DNA of 64,000 bases from contig NC_054389.1 in the NCBI RefSeq assembly GCF_001625195.1, positions 6,196,520 to 6,260,519 of the forward strand, written 5' to 3'. The position numbers were made by a program, and so were the translations under genes. The stretch's first letter is position 1; every line of letters begins with the position of its first letter. Below are positions 34,577 through 47,866 of the stretch, one piece after another. The DNA is from Drechmeria coniospora (lineage: Eukaryota > Ascomycota > Sordariomycetes > Hypocreales > Ophiocordycipitaceae). The notes under the pieces are model-generated. The model ran no database searches. It was not told where the DNA came from and was given only the letters and a program-made list of their open reading frames with translations.

Positions 34577-36122
34577 CTTCGCTGGCTACCGTGGCAGGAA
34601 AGCAAGAGTGGGGTGTAGTATTCTAGGGATCCCGAAGCGGGAAATGGCGGCGAGAAGCCAATCTGCCGTCGTCGGGAGCGAGGAGCGAAGAGTATTGTCG
34701 AGGGTGCGTCACCGAGGTGCTGGAGGACGTTGGATAGTGGGGTAATCCGTCTGGACTGGGCTGCATCAGCCAGGGTGTCATGTCAGCAGTGATAACAACA
34801 GGAAATATCAGTCAAGGTATGGCAGGTGGAACCTACGGTTTCCCTTGCCTCGTGTATTCGGACGGTCGGGTTTTGTCAAAACGATGGTCAGTTGGGTTGT
34901 TGTGCGAGGCTACAGGCTACAGCGCAATCAGCCCCGGCCTCGGTCGCCAAGTTGCCTTGCCATCAGCAACTTAGTGGCGGTACGGTGATGGGACCCAGCA
35001 ACCAGCCCCTTGATTTAGCCGCGCTTCTGCCGAGTGTCATGTGATGCAACATCCACACGGCTACGTGGGCGTCTGAGTGAGCATCTGACCAGTCAACAGG
35101 TAAGTACTTACGTGTACTCGGTATGTGTATGTGTATGTACTCCGTACGGAGTAAGTAAATAGGGAAGCTGTACGGAGGTGGTACTGTACTGCAATCCGTA
35201 ATATGCTGTGGAGTTGATTCCAGCACTGGGAGCATGTGTACGCTCGCTGCTGTACCACGCCCAGCTGTTTTGCCCTTTTGTCCTGCACCCGGCCCGCCAG
35301 TTCAACGAGGCGGCCATCTCCATCGGTAGTCTCCATAACCAGTCCGTGTAGCTCTTCCACAAAGTTAGTTGGTGATTGTCATGTCCACCGCAGCTTCATA
35401 TGCAGTTTGGAAGTCCGCGAATTGTGCTTGGCCCCTTGCTCTGTTTTACTCTGTTGATCTTGGCCACCTTCCGCCCCTTGAACCCCTCACCATCAATATG
35501 CTACGTAAATGTGCGCTCCATTGCATCCACTTCTGGGTAGGCAATACAGTAGACAGTGGGTACTGTATACTTGAAGCGTACGGACTTCACTCAACCTCGG
35601 TTCCCGTTGCCTTCTTCTCCCTGGATGGGCCACACGAGAAGACTTGATATGACACGGAGTTTGTAGACATGGAGTGCAGGGGATGCTGGAGGGTAAGGGT
35701 GGAGTACACGCTAGGAGTTCTCGCTCGCTGTCAATGTCGATGGCCCGTTGCTGGAATCGGTCTGCAATCGAGCAAGTCTCTCCTGACAGGTCCTAACCGC
35801 TCACCCAGGCAGACATGCCCTCTTGATAACAGCGATTTGTCTTGCATTTACACGTGGTAAATTCGATTATTGCTAGTGCAACTTGTACAGTCGAGAGCCT
35901 CTGGGTTCAGCGTAATAAGAATAACGAACAGCCCAAGACTAATGACCATGAGCACAGCTTGAATACGCCCAGTTGCCAGTCAGTCCCATTTTAATAACAT
36001 CATGAATGCTCGTATAATAACCGTCGCCCATCGCCCAGGCGCGGAGTCGTCGGGTTGATTCGGGGGAAAATATCAGACACGTGAATCGTACGCTATTCGA
36101 TCGAGTGGGTGACGCGAAGGTA
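34577..36122. other. Intergenic region between SNF7 and MNN9
   Basis: About 1.5 kb holding the SNF7 promoter and the MNN9 3' end. It includes a perfect 16-bp palindrome TACTCCGTACGGAGTA at 35138-35153 within GTAC/GTAT-rich DNA. No gene found. Confidence 0.55.
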
Positions 36123-37672
<1,550 letters not shown>

Positions 37673-40600
37673 GGCGGGCGTGGGAGCGCGGAGGATCCTC
37701 GTCGCCGATCTCGTATCGAGGGCCGGATATGAGACGTCGATGGCAGCTTCGCCGGACCGTCGACTTTCTCGCTGGTCCTGCCGGGGATGGTCCTTCGTCG
37801 CGAGGTCCAAGGGCCAAGGGGGTAAGGCGGAGGACGCTAGAAGCGCCGCGCGTCGGGGATGATCACAACAGAGAAGAGACGCAAAATGTGTACAATGATA
37901 GAAACGAGTGAATCTTCGTGGCCGCTCCAGAATCACATCAGGATGTCGCAACCTTGAGAAGCGCGGCTCGGGCAGATGATGATGCAGACCGCCGTTGATG
38001 CTTCCGGCGGGCAGAATGGGATGGGGGAGATACACGTGTAGAACGGACGACAAAAATGACGGATGGATAATACGAGCCCTCCTTGGCTGGCAAGTGTTCT
38101 TCACAGCGGCTTTGAGGGTTGGGTGACTAGGAAGTACATGGAAGGTACTTCGGGTCCCGCAACGGGAACTCGACGGATTAAGTAGACTAAAAGTACTTCT
38201 CTAACAGCCAATTCCAAATTTAGCGTCCGTCCAGCTATCAGGACATGGAATGGAATTAACCTTTGTTCCGCATCCAGCTAGGATGACGTGCTCGTACATT
38301 TTCCCAGAATTGACACGGCTATTGCCTTGCGGATTTGGTAATAACCCCTTTTTTAACGTCTCTTCCGTCTCTCCGAGCCACATCTTTCGTGCATTGGGAG
38401 GGGAGGAGGGAGGAGGAGGGGGGGGGCTGCACCTATTGTTGCGTAAGTACGAACACGTACTGTACAGTAAGTACACGTACTGCATGTACGATACACGTAC
38501 TTGCATTGGACTAACGCGGTAAGACATCGACTCGAACTAGGGCGCGGCGGCGTGGGGCGAACGGATTTGTCGTCTTCAATCAAGTCATTCGGCGAACTCG
38601 CTTGTCCCTGAAATGCCATGACACATTGCCCGATATAATGCGAATAATTCTCCCCCGCCTTGCGCGAGCATAGAAATACCTTGGGCGACGGTGATATCGC
38701 AGGCAGAATGGGCTCGGAAAAGGGATCGCCCATCTCAAGTGTTCGCTGTGGTTCTATGTGAAGTAAGTACAAGTACAATGCTAGCATAATATTCGCTAGC
38801 CACCTTTTTGGTAAGCACTTGCAAGCATCAGCGATCGTATGGCATCGGTAGTAATGACCAGCGTCAGACTTTCGTACGAATGATTTCGATGGCGCTCATG
38901 ATAATGAATGTGCGGGGACTGCTGCCAGGAGCCGCTCCCAGTGTTCCGGCTCGATATAAAGTAGCATGTCCTCGTGTTGTGTGAGGTCCGGACCGCATTT
39001 TCGCTACTGCCGTCGCATTCGGTGCAAGGTTTCACAGATCACGCCAATTCACGTGGTCGAGTTGACCAACTAGCGACCAATCCGTCGGATGCCTCGGCAC
39101 GACGATAACGATTCTTCCATAGTAGTGCAACTCAGCGTACGGATGGATGAGTACATGTACAAGTCTACAGACGGCTTTTCGGGCGGCTTTATTCGTCTGG
39201 GCTTCCCCCCCTCCCCAAAGCAAAATCCGATTGTCAGTTCAGGGTAGGCTTTTCTCGTCGGAACGCTGCTTGCTACAAGCAAGTAATATTTTTACTTTGT
39301 ACTGGTGAGTACCTTACATGTACCTCGGCCTAGAACTAAAAGGCGTAGTACGAAGTAAATAACAGCGGGAATAACGGTGCGTGCACTGTAGGCCCTGGCA
39401 GCGTCGCAGAGAGGCGTCTCGATTCATGTGGGGTACGCTACCCATATGCAGCTAGCGTTCATCTGTCTTCGCGACAAAGAGTACTGCACTGCATCTGTAC
39501 TTAAGTATATTACCTAGTTGTACTTGCAAGTACCTACGGAGTAGTCGAACACGAAAGTTGCACCAACACTTAGCACTTACAGTACTTGCAAGAGTACTCT
39601 TACAAGTACATGCACTGTACATGTACGGAGTACAGTTTGGATACCATCACGACAAGGCACATGGAACTTGCACTGTGAATACTCCGTGAAATGCATCAAC
39701 TTCTCAACCCTTCTCCACGTTCTGAATTAATAGCCTACCGGCACGGAGATTGACGTTTGCTATTTGCTCAGTACATGTATCACCAGTCTGATGCCGATCT
39801 TTCCTATTTTGAACCAAGCAGGTAAAGGGTCTTGACGATGACTTTCGCTGCAGCGCTGCCTTTGGCATCGAGTACGAGACGCGAAGACCAAGTATCCCGC
39901 TGTCGGCGAGGCAGACGAGGGCTGGCGAAATAAGTAGGCGACCCATGCATCACTCTCGCAAGATGCGTGGTACTGACAAGTGGCACTCCCACATCGACGT
40001 CTTAATGCGGAGAGTCATGTATGGTCTATTCGATTGATGCACTCGCGGTAGGTCGTAGGTCGTCTGCTCCTACGCCAGAGTATCCTGGCCTGGGTATCGC
40101 TCACAAAGTATTGCAATGGCGCCATCGTCTTGAGGTGCGGCAAGGCTGGAAAGGAATCCGAGTGAGAAGGCGACTGACTGTCTAGACGAGTCCAGAGAGG
40201 TGTTGAAATGACACCCGTCTCCTCCGAGATCACTTCGGGACGGTTATTATCCATGAAGCCAAGGGCTGTTGCGACTGGGACCAAACATATCACTTCTAAG
40301 CAGCATGCACCGACTGCCACCCTTCGCCGCGTTGCCGCAAACACGCCCCTCGTGATGACGCTCCGCGATCCAAGTTCAAAGGCGCCGAGTATATATCGTC
40401 TCGTAGGCGGCGATACTTAATATTGAGGGAGTATGTTCCAAATAATTTCATGATGGAAATTGTAGAAGCAGAGCTCGAATAACGGGTACGACGAGCAATT
40501 GGCAGCAGCGCGAAAGGGTCTGTCGCAGCGAGCTGACGAATTAGGCTAGCGCCATTCACTCCACAACCCCCACAAGCAACCCCCAGAGGTGATGTGCGGA

Positions 40601-40844
40601 CGGTGGACTGCGAGTACGACTACGGAGTACATACGGAGTACAACTAAGTACAGTACACACAAGTGCAACTACAGTACTGTACCTAGTAGCTATACGGAGT
40701 ATTACCCCGTACGGAGTACCTTGCCCAACATTCACGCTCCCTCACAGCTTGACTTCAACGGCAGCCATCCCTCAACGCTCAACGCTGCATCTCGGCGCCG
40801 CAATCTGGGAACGGAACTTGACTGATTAAAAGGCGACACGTCTC
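37673..40844. other. Intergenic region between MNN9 and the DNA glycosylase
   Basis: About 3.2 kb of divergent upstream DNA. No gene is supportable. It contains a purine-rich run ending in ten Gs (38397-38427), GTAC-rich stretches (38440-38510, 39480-39640) and several TACGGAGTAC copies (39625-39634; two within 40620-40643; variants at 40693 and 40709). Confidence 0.55.
40600..40725. repeat. TACGGAGTAC motif cluster 130 bp upstream of the glycosylase gene
   Basis: TACGGAGTACATACGGAGTA lies near 40622-40641, followed by aagtacagtac, acagtactgtac, ATACGGAGTATT (near 40692) and CCGTACGGAGTACC (near 40708). All lie within 250 bp upstream of the glycosylase start. Confidence 0.85.
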
Positions 40845-42020
40845 ATGCCTCATGCCACGGCGGCTCATCACCTTTGCCGCCTGTTCCGTTCTAATCCCTC
40901 TCGCCTCATTCTGCTAGGTTGGCCATCGTCCAGCATGAATTCCACCATGGCCGGCCCACGACGCTCCTCAAGACTCAGCACGCAGAAGACGACAGTACCA
41001 CCGCCCTCCCCACGGGCGCAGCAAAAACGCAAGAGGGATGCGATGGCAGACGGCAAAGCTACCGGCCCTGCCCCGACAACACCGATCAAGAGGCGGACAC
41101 GGCCGCCGGGCGCCGGGCATCCTTCACTCACAACGACACCGATTGCGGCCCAAGCGACTGGTTCGCTGGCAGACGATTCGAGAAAGGCTCGAAACGGTAC
41201 CGTTACCCGGCTGGCGGATCCGAGGCTCAGCAATGCCACGCTGCTGTCGCCCGAGACGTCTCGGCTGGTGGCCTCTCGCGAGGTCGAGTTCGTGTCGCCC
41301 TCCAAGCTGCCGGCTGGAAGAACAACGACGCAGAATCTACTCCAGGAAGCGTGCGAACATTTGATAAGGGTCGACGAACGGATGAAGCGACTGGTAGAGA
41401 AGAATCCGTGCAGGATATTCTCGCCCGAGGGCCTGGCCGAAAGAGTGGACCCATTTGAGAGCCTCGCGAGCGGCATCATATCGCAGCAAGTGTCAGGCGC
41501 GGCGGCCAAATCCATCAAGGCAAAGTTTACGGCGCTGTTCAGCGACGAAGAATCGTCTGTCAACTTCCCCCATCCGTCCCAGGTATCGAAGCTTTCGCTC
41601 GAGAAGCTACGGACGGCTGGTCTATCGCAACGCAAGGCCGAGTATATTCAGGGGCTCGCGGAGAAATTTGCCAACGGGGAGCTGAGTGCGCACATGCTGC
41701 ACGAAGCGCCGTACGAGGAAATTCTGGAGAAACTCATTGCCGTGCGCGGGCTCGGCAAGTGGTCGGTCGAAATGTTCGCCGTCTTCGGCCTGAAGCGAAT
41801 GGACGTCTTCTCTGTCGGCGACCTCGGCGTTCAGAGGGGCATGGCTGCTTTTGTCGGCAAGGACGTGGCGAAGCTGAAGTCCAAGGGCGGCAAGTGGAAG
41901 TACATGTCGGAGCAGGATATGCTGGAGCTGTCGGCCAAGTTTGCACCTTATCGTAGCCTGTTCATGTGGCTGATGTGGAGGGTCGAGGACAGCGTCACCG
42001 ACGTCAGCACGCTGGAATAG
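40845..42020 (+). CDS. MAG1: DNA-3-methyladenine glycosylase, AlkA/Mag1 HhH-GPD family
   Basis: A single exon encodes 391 residues. The C-terminal 230 form an HhH-GPD domain: FESLASGIISQQVSGAAAKS, then the hairpin LIAVRGLGKWSVEMFAVFGL and the catalytic Asp in FSVGDLGVQRG (D326). This is the AlkA/Mag1 pattern; the enzyme removes 3-methyladenine and other alkylated purines to start base excision repair. The N-terminal 140 residues are basic and Ser/Thr/Pro-rich, with RRSSRLS and KRKRD nuclear-type sequences. ATG 40845 adds 30 residues (ending LILLGWPSSS), Arg-containing and free of acidic residues, like a mitochondrial presequence; ATG 40935 (MNSTMAGPRRSS) would give a nuclear form. Which start is used cannot be told, and both may be. 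Confidence 0.9.
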   Translation: MPHATAAHHLCRLFRSNPSRLILLGWPSSSMNSTMAGPRRSSRLSTQKTTVPPPSPRAQQKRKRDAMADGKATGPAPTTPIKRRTRPPGAGHPSLTTTPIAAQATGSLADDSRKARNGTVTRLADPRLSNATLLSPETSRLVASREVEFVSPSKLPAGRTTTQNLLQEACEHLIRVDERMKRLVEKNPCRIFSPEGLAERVDPFESLASGIISQQVSGAAAKSIKAKFTALFSDEESSVNFPHPSQVSKLSLEKLRTAGLSQRKAEYIQGLAEKFANGELSAHMLHEAPYEEILEKLIAVRGLGKWSVEMFAVFGLKRMDVFSVGDLGVQRGMAAFVGKDVAKLKSKGGKWKYMSEQDMLELSAKFAPYRSLFMWLMWRVEDSVTDVSTLE

Positions 42021-45000
42021 AGATGTATGGTTTCGCAATCCGACGCACATGCCAATCCGTACGGGGCAACACATGCAGCACCCCGAGGCATCGATACGTC
42101 AGCGGTATGCTGAGTTCATGCCGGCCGGATCCATGTACTCGTGCAGGGGCAATGGGCCGAGAGCCTTGGCGATCGATTGCGGCATTTGCCACGCAACTGG
42201 CCCTCTGCCACGCACGGCAAGTCAAGAGCGATTCGTTTCTCATTCTCACTCTTGAAGACGCATCGCGAGAGACTTGTGCATTTCGCAGAGCGACGGAGTG
42301 TACGGACCATGCATGACCGCCTTTCCCCACTGCTTCCATATGATGCCAACGACATGACCATCAATCACGCTCTCATCGAGCCGGAACCATCGGCAGGCCA
42401 CTACTTTCGAGGGGGCCCCGTCTGCATGGAAAGAGATGCTTAGTGGTCCGGCACGCTTGGAAGCCATCGCTTTATCCTTTTGGAGTGCAGTGAAGCTGGG
42501 CGAGGTGCTGCCTAATGCGATGTTAAGTCTCTCAAGGTACTAACCTTAGTGGTGCCTCCGTTCGGCAGGTACCTATTTTTAACCCTAAGTACAGTAGTTC
42601 TATAAGTAGAACCTAGCACCTAACAGAAAATATCAAATGCAGTGTGCGCCCTGTAATAATTGCCATGCTTGCAAGCACTAACCAGCTCGCACTGTCAATG
42701 GTGCGGAACTGGGCACGTTAATACTTGCAAGTATTCTCCGTACTGCACACGTACTATACATGTAACTCAGGCTCGGAGTGCCAGGTACGGAGTACGCCAA
42801 CGTAGGTACTAGGTACTAGGTACTTAAAGTGCAGCAAGTATGCATGTACACTGTAGATACGGCGCGGGACATTGACAGTAGCTGTTAACTTGAGCAAACG
42901 ACGGAGTATTTGCAGACCTAGATTATTGGTTGTGTACTACTTCGGCACCTACAGGACACTCCAGACGAGTAGTAGGAGGGATTTCCAGTTTCCTAGTAAT
43001 AAGTAATATTTGTTACGTGGGTACTAGGTATGTGGTAGGTGTGCGGGTAGGTGTACATGTACAGTACTTGAGTACAGTACATATGCAAAGTAGCTTGATG
43101 ATGTCGACGGAGCAATTACGGTACTCCTACTCCTACAAACTGCTCAACATTACGGAGTGCAAGTACGGAGTACATGTACGGTGTAATATTCCTGGATTGG
43201 GTATTACTTGTACCCAGCCAAGTTCACGCCCCCCCCAGCCACATGCTCGGGTAACCATCGGAAGGGAAACGGATAACTGACATGGACAAGTATCATGTTG
43301 CACCAAACCAGCCACAAAAAGTGGGCGCCACAGTCAATGTGGACTTGGTAGGTGCTACATGCGATATATCATTAGGTGGCAATGATTATGCATTGTCCAA
43401 CTCGCCAGCCACCAAAAGATTCGCACTTGTCGTGCTCGTCAGTGGTGGTCGAATGACAGTGCAATGCCGATCGGTGCCAACCGACAACTAGCACACACAC
43501 ATGGGCACGTCTTGTCATTCAAGCACATATAGAGGTTCAGGCGCGCCAGTCCGTTAGGTTCCATTGACGACACCGAGAAGTGTTTCACCAAGTCCGCACG
43601 GATATGCGTTCGGGTTGGGCCTGCGTCACATGATATTGCCGACACCGTGACCGCAACCAAATCGGCCGACGGCAGGCGTCCACTCGAGTGCTTCGTACTG
43701 CAAGTACACTGCTGTAAGTAAGTACGGTGCAAGGTCGTAGAGCACCTGCACCACAGTCTGATGAGTTGGCCAGGGTGTGGCTTTAGCAATTGAGATCTCC
43801 ACGACCCATCGTCGATGGAGGGCAGACGGTTGCCAAGCACCTTGAGCGAGGAGTGCACCGTCACGCACAGCACGAGAAAAACCTTGTATTGACGGGCACC
43901 TCGTCGCCTCCACGGAAGGCTCAATGTTCAGGCCCGAGCCTGGATGTAGGTGAGTTCGAGGTGTTGAAGTAGGTATTGACACCCAGGATGCTGCCAGGTC
44001 GACGTACTTGACAATCTTGCACCGCCTAGGTTGGCAGTGACCAATTCACCAAATCTCGCATGCTGCCGCGGTTCGCTTGGCGAGCCTGTACAGTACTCGT
44101 ACGTACACCTACCCTACTGTGCTCTACATGTGCATGTACACATCCATGTACTTACAGTACATTTTCCAGCTTACAAGTGTTACAGCACGTGAGCTTGCAG
44201 AGGCACTGGTATTACAATTATAACGAATTTAGAAGGAGGGTGTGGAGGGTACAAGTACTTACGAGTAGGACATCAGCATTCATTCGTACGGTGCCGCAAT
44301 TGCCTTAGTACGCAGCGTCTATATAGGTACCTAGTATTAATAGTCATCCTCGTTCTATTTCTTCGCACTTGAACGGCAGCCACTTCATGGGAATGCCTGC
44401 ACGTGCGAGCACAGGCGATCACTTGTCGGACAGGTCCTTATGGCTGGTACATTAAGGTAGGCACTGCATGTACTAAAATTAGGCGGGCTACTAGAGTAAG
44501 TAAGTGCTAAACGTGACTCGTCTAGGTATGTCTACTAACAACCAGTGGAAGCGAATTGCCGAGAGTCGTGCTCGAAACCCACTCCGGACCAAAGAATCCG
44601 ACGCCGGCGCAGCGCAAGGATTTGATGACAACCGCGAGGTGGCACTCGGACGTGCCGCCACGACCATCGTCTCTGTTTCCGAAATGGCTCGCGGTCGCGA
44701 TCGCGCACCCCTGGACCCTGGGCTGGTCATGACCACATGACGTGCAGGAAACTTGATTCTAGCCTGGAAGTAACCGCGACGGCACGCCGACTCTACCGTC
44801 AATACCCCATGTGAGCATAAGAAAGTAAGCAAGTATTTGCAGTGTCCGACTCTCCGTAGGTAGCGAACAAAATAATACAACAAAAAAAAAAGTTGTGACG
44901 GGCCAGCGACGCGCAGAGCTGGGGGTCATGAGCGAGACTTTGCCGACGGGGGGTTGCTAATTATGGAGCCACCCCCTTCCCCCACCACGCTTCGGTGTGG

Positions 45001-46700
45001 CCACGCACTCCTTGCACGCACAATTACCCGAACGTGGAAGCGATCATGGCACATAGCGCAACATACTACTGCCTACCTAGGTATAAGTAGGAGCAGCTAG
45101 TTGTGCGAGAAGGTAGGATGTAGTTGTAGGTGTGCATGCACAGTACGGACGTACGGAGTACATGTACTCCACACTCGCACTGTAGTTGCAGATTGACGAT
45201 GGATGATGCGTGTTGTTTTCCTTTTTGCTCGATCGGCGCATAGTTTGCCGGATGCCTGACCAATGAATCGGCTCGAGCGCGATCAACCTGCGGACGAGCG
45301 CTTCGTTGTCCGACCTACGTGCATGCACGCAGTTTTCATACATGCACCTGTGATTACGAGATGCATCTCACCAACGGGCATCGCGATGGGCGGCCATTCG
45401 GTTGTCTTGGCCCTGTGCGGCACCAGCACCGATGCAGATGAGCTCAACTCGTACTCGTACTGTGGCCCCACCAATGTCTGCCCAAGTTACTCCGTACAGC
45501 TATTACTTGTACTTGGCAGAGTCCAGTACGAGCATGCCCAAGTTCAATATGGAGTACGAGTAAGTTTTTGTGCACGAGCGCGTATGGAGCACAGTACGGA
45601 ATACTTGCACAGTACAAGAGCTTGTACAACTACATCTGCCCATACTCGTGCAAGTGGTCCCATTGCTATTCTCCGTACTGTATTAGTGTATACTTACATG
45701 TACGGAGTACGGAGTACATGTGCGGAGTTCTCGTGCAAGCGATGGCACTATTACATTGTACAGTACGGAGTACGGAGTACGGAGTACTTAGGGAGATGTA
45801 GCACGGAGAACGATGCTCAGGTACCGATACATCATGGTAGCACAAGTAGGGAGTAAGTACAGTACAAGTACAGTACAAGTACAGTAGGTCTGCAGCGTGG
45901 ACGTGCGTAATACTTGTACATGTATTACTGTACTGGAGTTGTACTGTACATGGTCTGAAATGCATGGAGTACTGTGCGTCCAGTACATGTACTTGTACGT
46001 GAACATCATCAGGTTTGAGGTGAACCACTACCTATACAAGTTGCATTATTAGTCCAATCAAGACGCCAACAATGGTGCCTTTTGCTGAAAAAGCACCGCG
46101 TCGTGCTGTCTCAAACCGTCATCGTAGTTACCGAGAACAAAAAAAAACCAAACTGGATGAGTAGGCGAGGAGTAATGGCAACAAATGACGAAAACCCCGT
46201 GATGACCTCAAGCAAAGCCCAAATGTCAACCGTTCTGAGCCGGAGTATACTTGCATGTGCGAACATGCAGGTACGGTACCTGTACATGCACAGGGGCGCC
46301 CAGCGCGTTGGTGGCGATGACTCGATAATTACAGACATTGTTGCACTTAAGTACTTCGAGGTACTTACTTAGGTAGGGAGTACCTGTACTTGTACTTGTA
46401 CATGTACTTACTTGCAGTGTACGGAGTAATACTGTACTTATGGCTGCACTCATTTCTACGCCTACAGTACTTCATGTTCCCCGTTGCCCCCGTAACTCGG
46501 ACGGACACGACGGGAGTACAGTGTGGCGGCACAGTGTCCCTTCGCGCTTTTTCACCAAACCGACAGAGGCGCCCCCTCCCCCACCCCCTGTCACGATGTG
46601 CCCAGTGGCGCCGGTGGTCCAGGCATGATGGGCCGCCGAAAAGTGGCCACGACCCATTTCCTTCACCCTGTCTGCTCCAGTAACGAGTACTAGGTACCTA
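42021..46700. other. Long non-coding tract rich in GTAC and TACGGAGTAC motifs
   Basis: About 4.7 kb without a supportable gene. The tetramer GTAC occurs far more often than in the neighbouring coding DNA, in forms such as gtacatgtac, aagtacttg, agtacagtac and tacggagtac, with clusters at 42735-43180, 44090-44165, 45140-45175, 45490-45985 and 46270-46430. Short open frames between them (for example near 43440-43980 and 44530-44740) have no known domain. There are no terminal inverted repeats, transposase or integrase remnants. Confidence 0.6.
45490..45985. repeat. Densest TACGGAGTAC / GTAC repeat array
   Basis: TACGGAGTACGGAGTAC lies at 45701-45717, and three tandem TACGGAG heptamers plus TAC at 45764-45787. 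AGTACAAGTACAGTACAAGT-type decamer repeats follow at about 45855-45885, then GTACTGTACATGG and GTCCAGTACATGTACTTGTA up to about 45985. No coding content is recognised. Confidence 0.85.
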
Positions 46701-47866
46701 CCGCCGACGACTAGCAGGGCATTGGGTGTGCGGTTGCGGTGCTCCGTACTCCGTACATGTATGTACGACTCCTGTCCCGCGAGGAAACCTGATTGTTGCC
46801 CCATCCTCTTCCACACGCACTGCCTCTCGTTTTGCCCTGTCGGCTTCATCTCCTTCAGGCTTTCCTTCCTCTCGCGCCTTCATCGTCGCCTTCGTCGCCG
46901 TCAATTTTTGCCGTCGCCGCTCGCGCCTTTCGATTCCGCACCGCCCTCGTTTGACACTCTCGCTCGCACCCGTTTTTCCTCACTCGAAGTCGGGCCGCTG
47001 CTGATCAGAAGCCTCCCCCGTCCTCGTGCCGCTCGTGTCTATCACGTTCACTCTCGCACTCTCGCACTCTTTTTTTTGGGCGCCCGAGACGTTGCCATCT
47101 ATATATTAACCCCGATTGTCGGTTCTGCATTTGTGATCCGGTAGGTGATCGATTCCCTTCCCTCAGCCTCATCCCCTCTCTCACTCTCACTGTGGCGACG
47201 CGTGCGTTCCTTGCTCGAGAGTGGCTGCGCTCCGCGTTCCTCCCTCTCGACCGCTCGGCTTGCCTACCATGTCACCGCGGCTGCGGTGACCAACTTACCT
47301 ACCGTCTGATTAATCCTGCCTCTGCTTCCTCCTACCCTTCCGAACCCCTTCACCTCACCGCGACCCGTCCCCTCCTCTCCCGTCGCCCAAGGGGCTCACT
47401 TGGTATCCTCTCCCGCACCCGCGGCCTGCCTGCCTCTCACTCCTGCGCCGCGCCATCCCGCCGTTGCCAACCGACGCACACCTTCCTCGCCGTTGCCGCA
47501 AGGTCGCGACCTCCGTTCCAGCGGGACGATAGGGGAGCTCCGCCAACCGCGGCGAGCAAGCAAGCGTGCGAGCAACCTCGACGACTCTCTCAACCTCTGC
47601 CTACATACATCACCTTTGTCTCCCAACATCGTTTGCCACCGTCTGGCCCGAGCCCATAGTGTTTTTTTCTTCGCATATCGAGCATCACAGAACACAGTCA
47701 GAGTCCCCGAACGTCCACTCCAGTCTGCCTCCGCCTTGCTTGCCTGTCCGCCCGGCGTCCCAGGCCCTCGTCCCTTTCCCGTTCATCCCATCGTTCCATC
47801 GTTTGCTGTCTTGCCGCCCGTCCATTTCCGACGCAGCCTGTGTTGACGAAGCTCCCTCAGATAACC
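46701..47866 (+). promoter_or_regulatory. Pyrimidine-rich upstream region and probable long 5' leader of ECM33
   Basis: From about 46860 to the ECM33 ATG the plus strand is almost continuously C/T-rich (cttcctctcgcgcct, cctctctcactctcact), typical of strong fungal promoters and leaders. A TATATATTAA sequence at 47100-47109 could be a TATA element, which would give a leader of about 700 nt. CNYTCNYT matches (the Ssd1-binding consensus known from yeast) occur at 47178-47185 and 47184-47191. Confidence 0.5.

Noticed and set aside
44504..44883. Overlapping small frames on both strands (plus 44504-44740, minus 44491-44883)
   Set aside because: Locally less GTAC-rich and somewhat protein-like, but no family is recognised and neither strand is favoured; possibly a gene relic.
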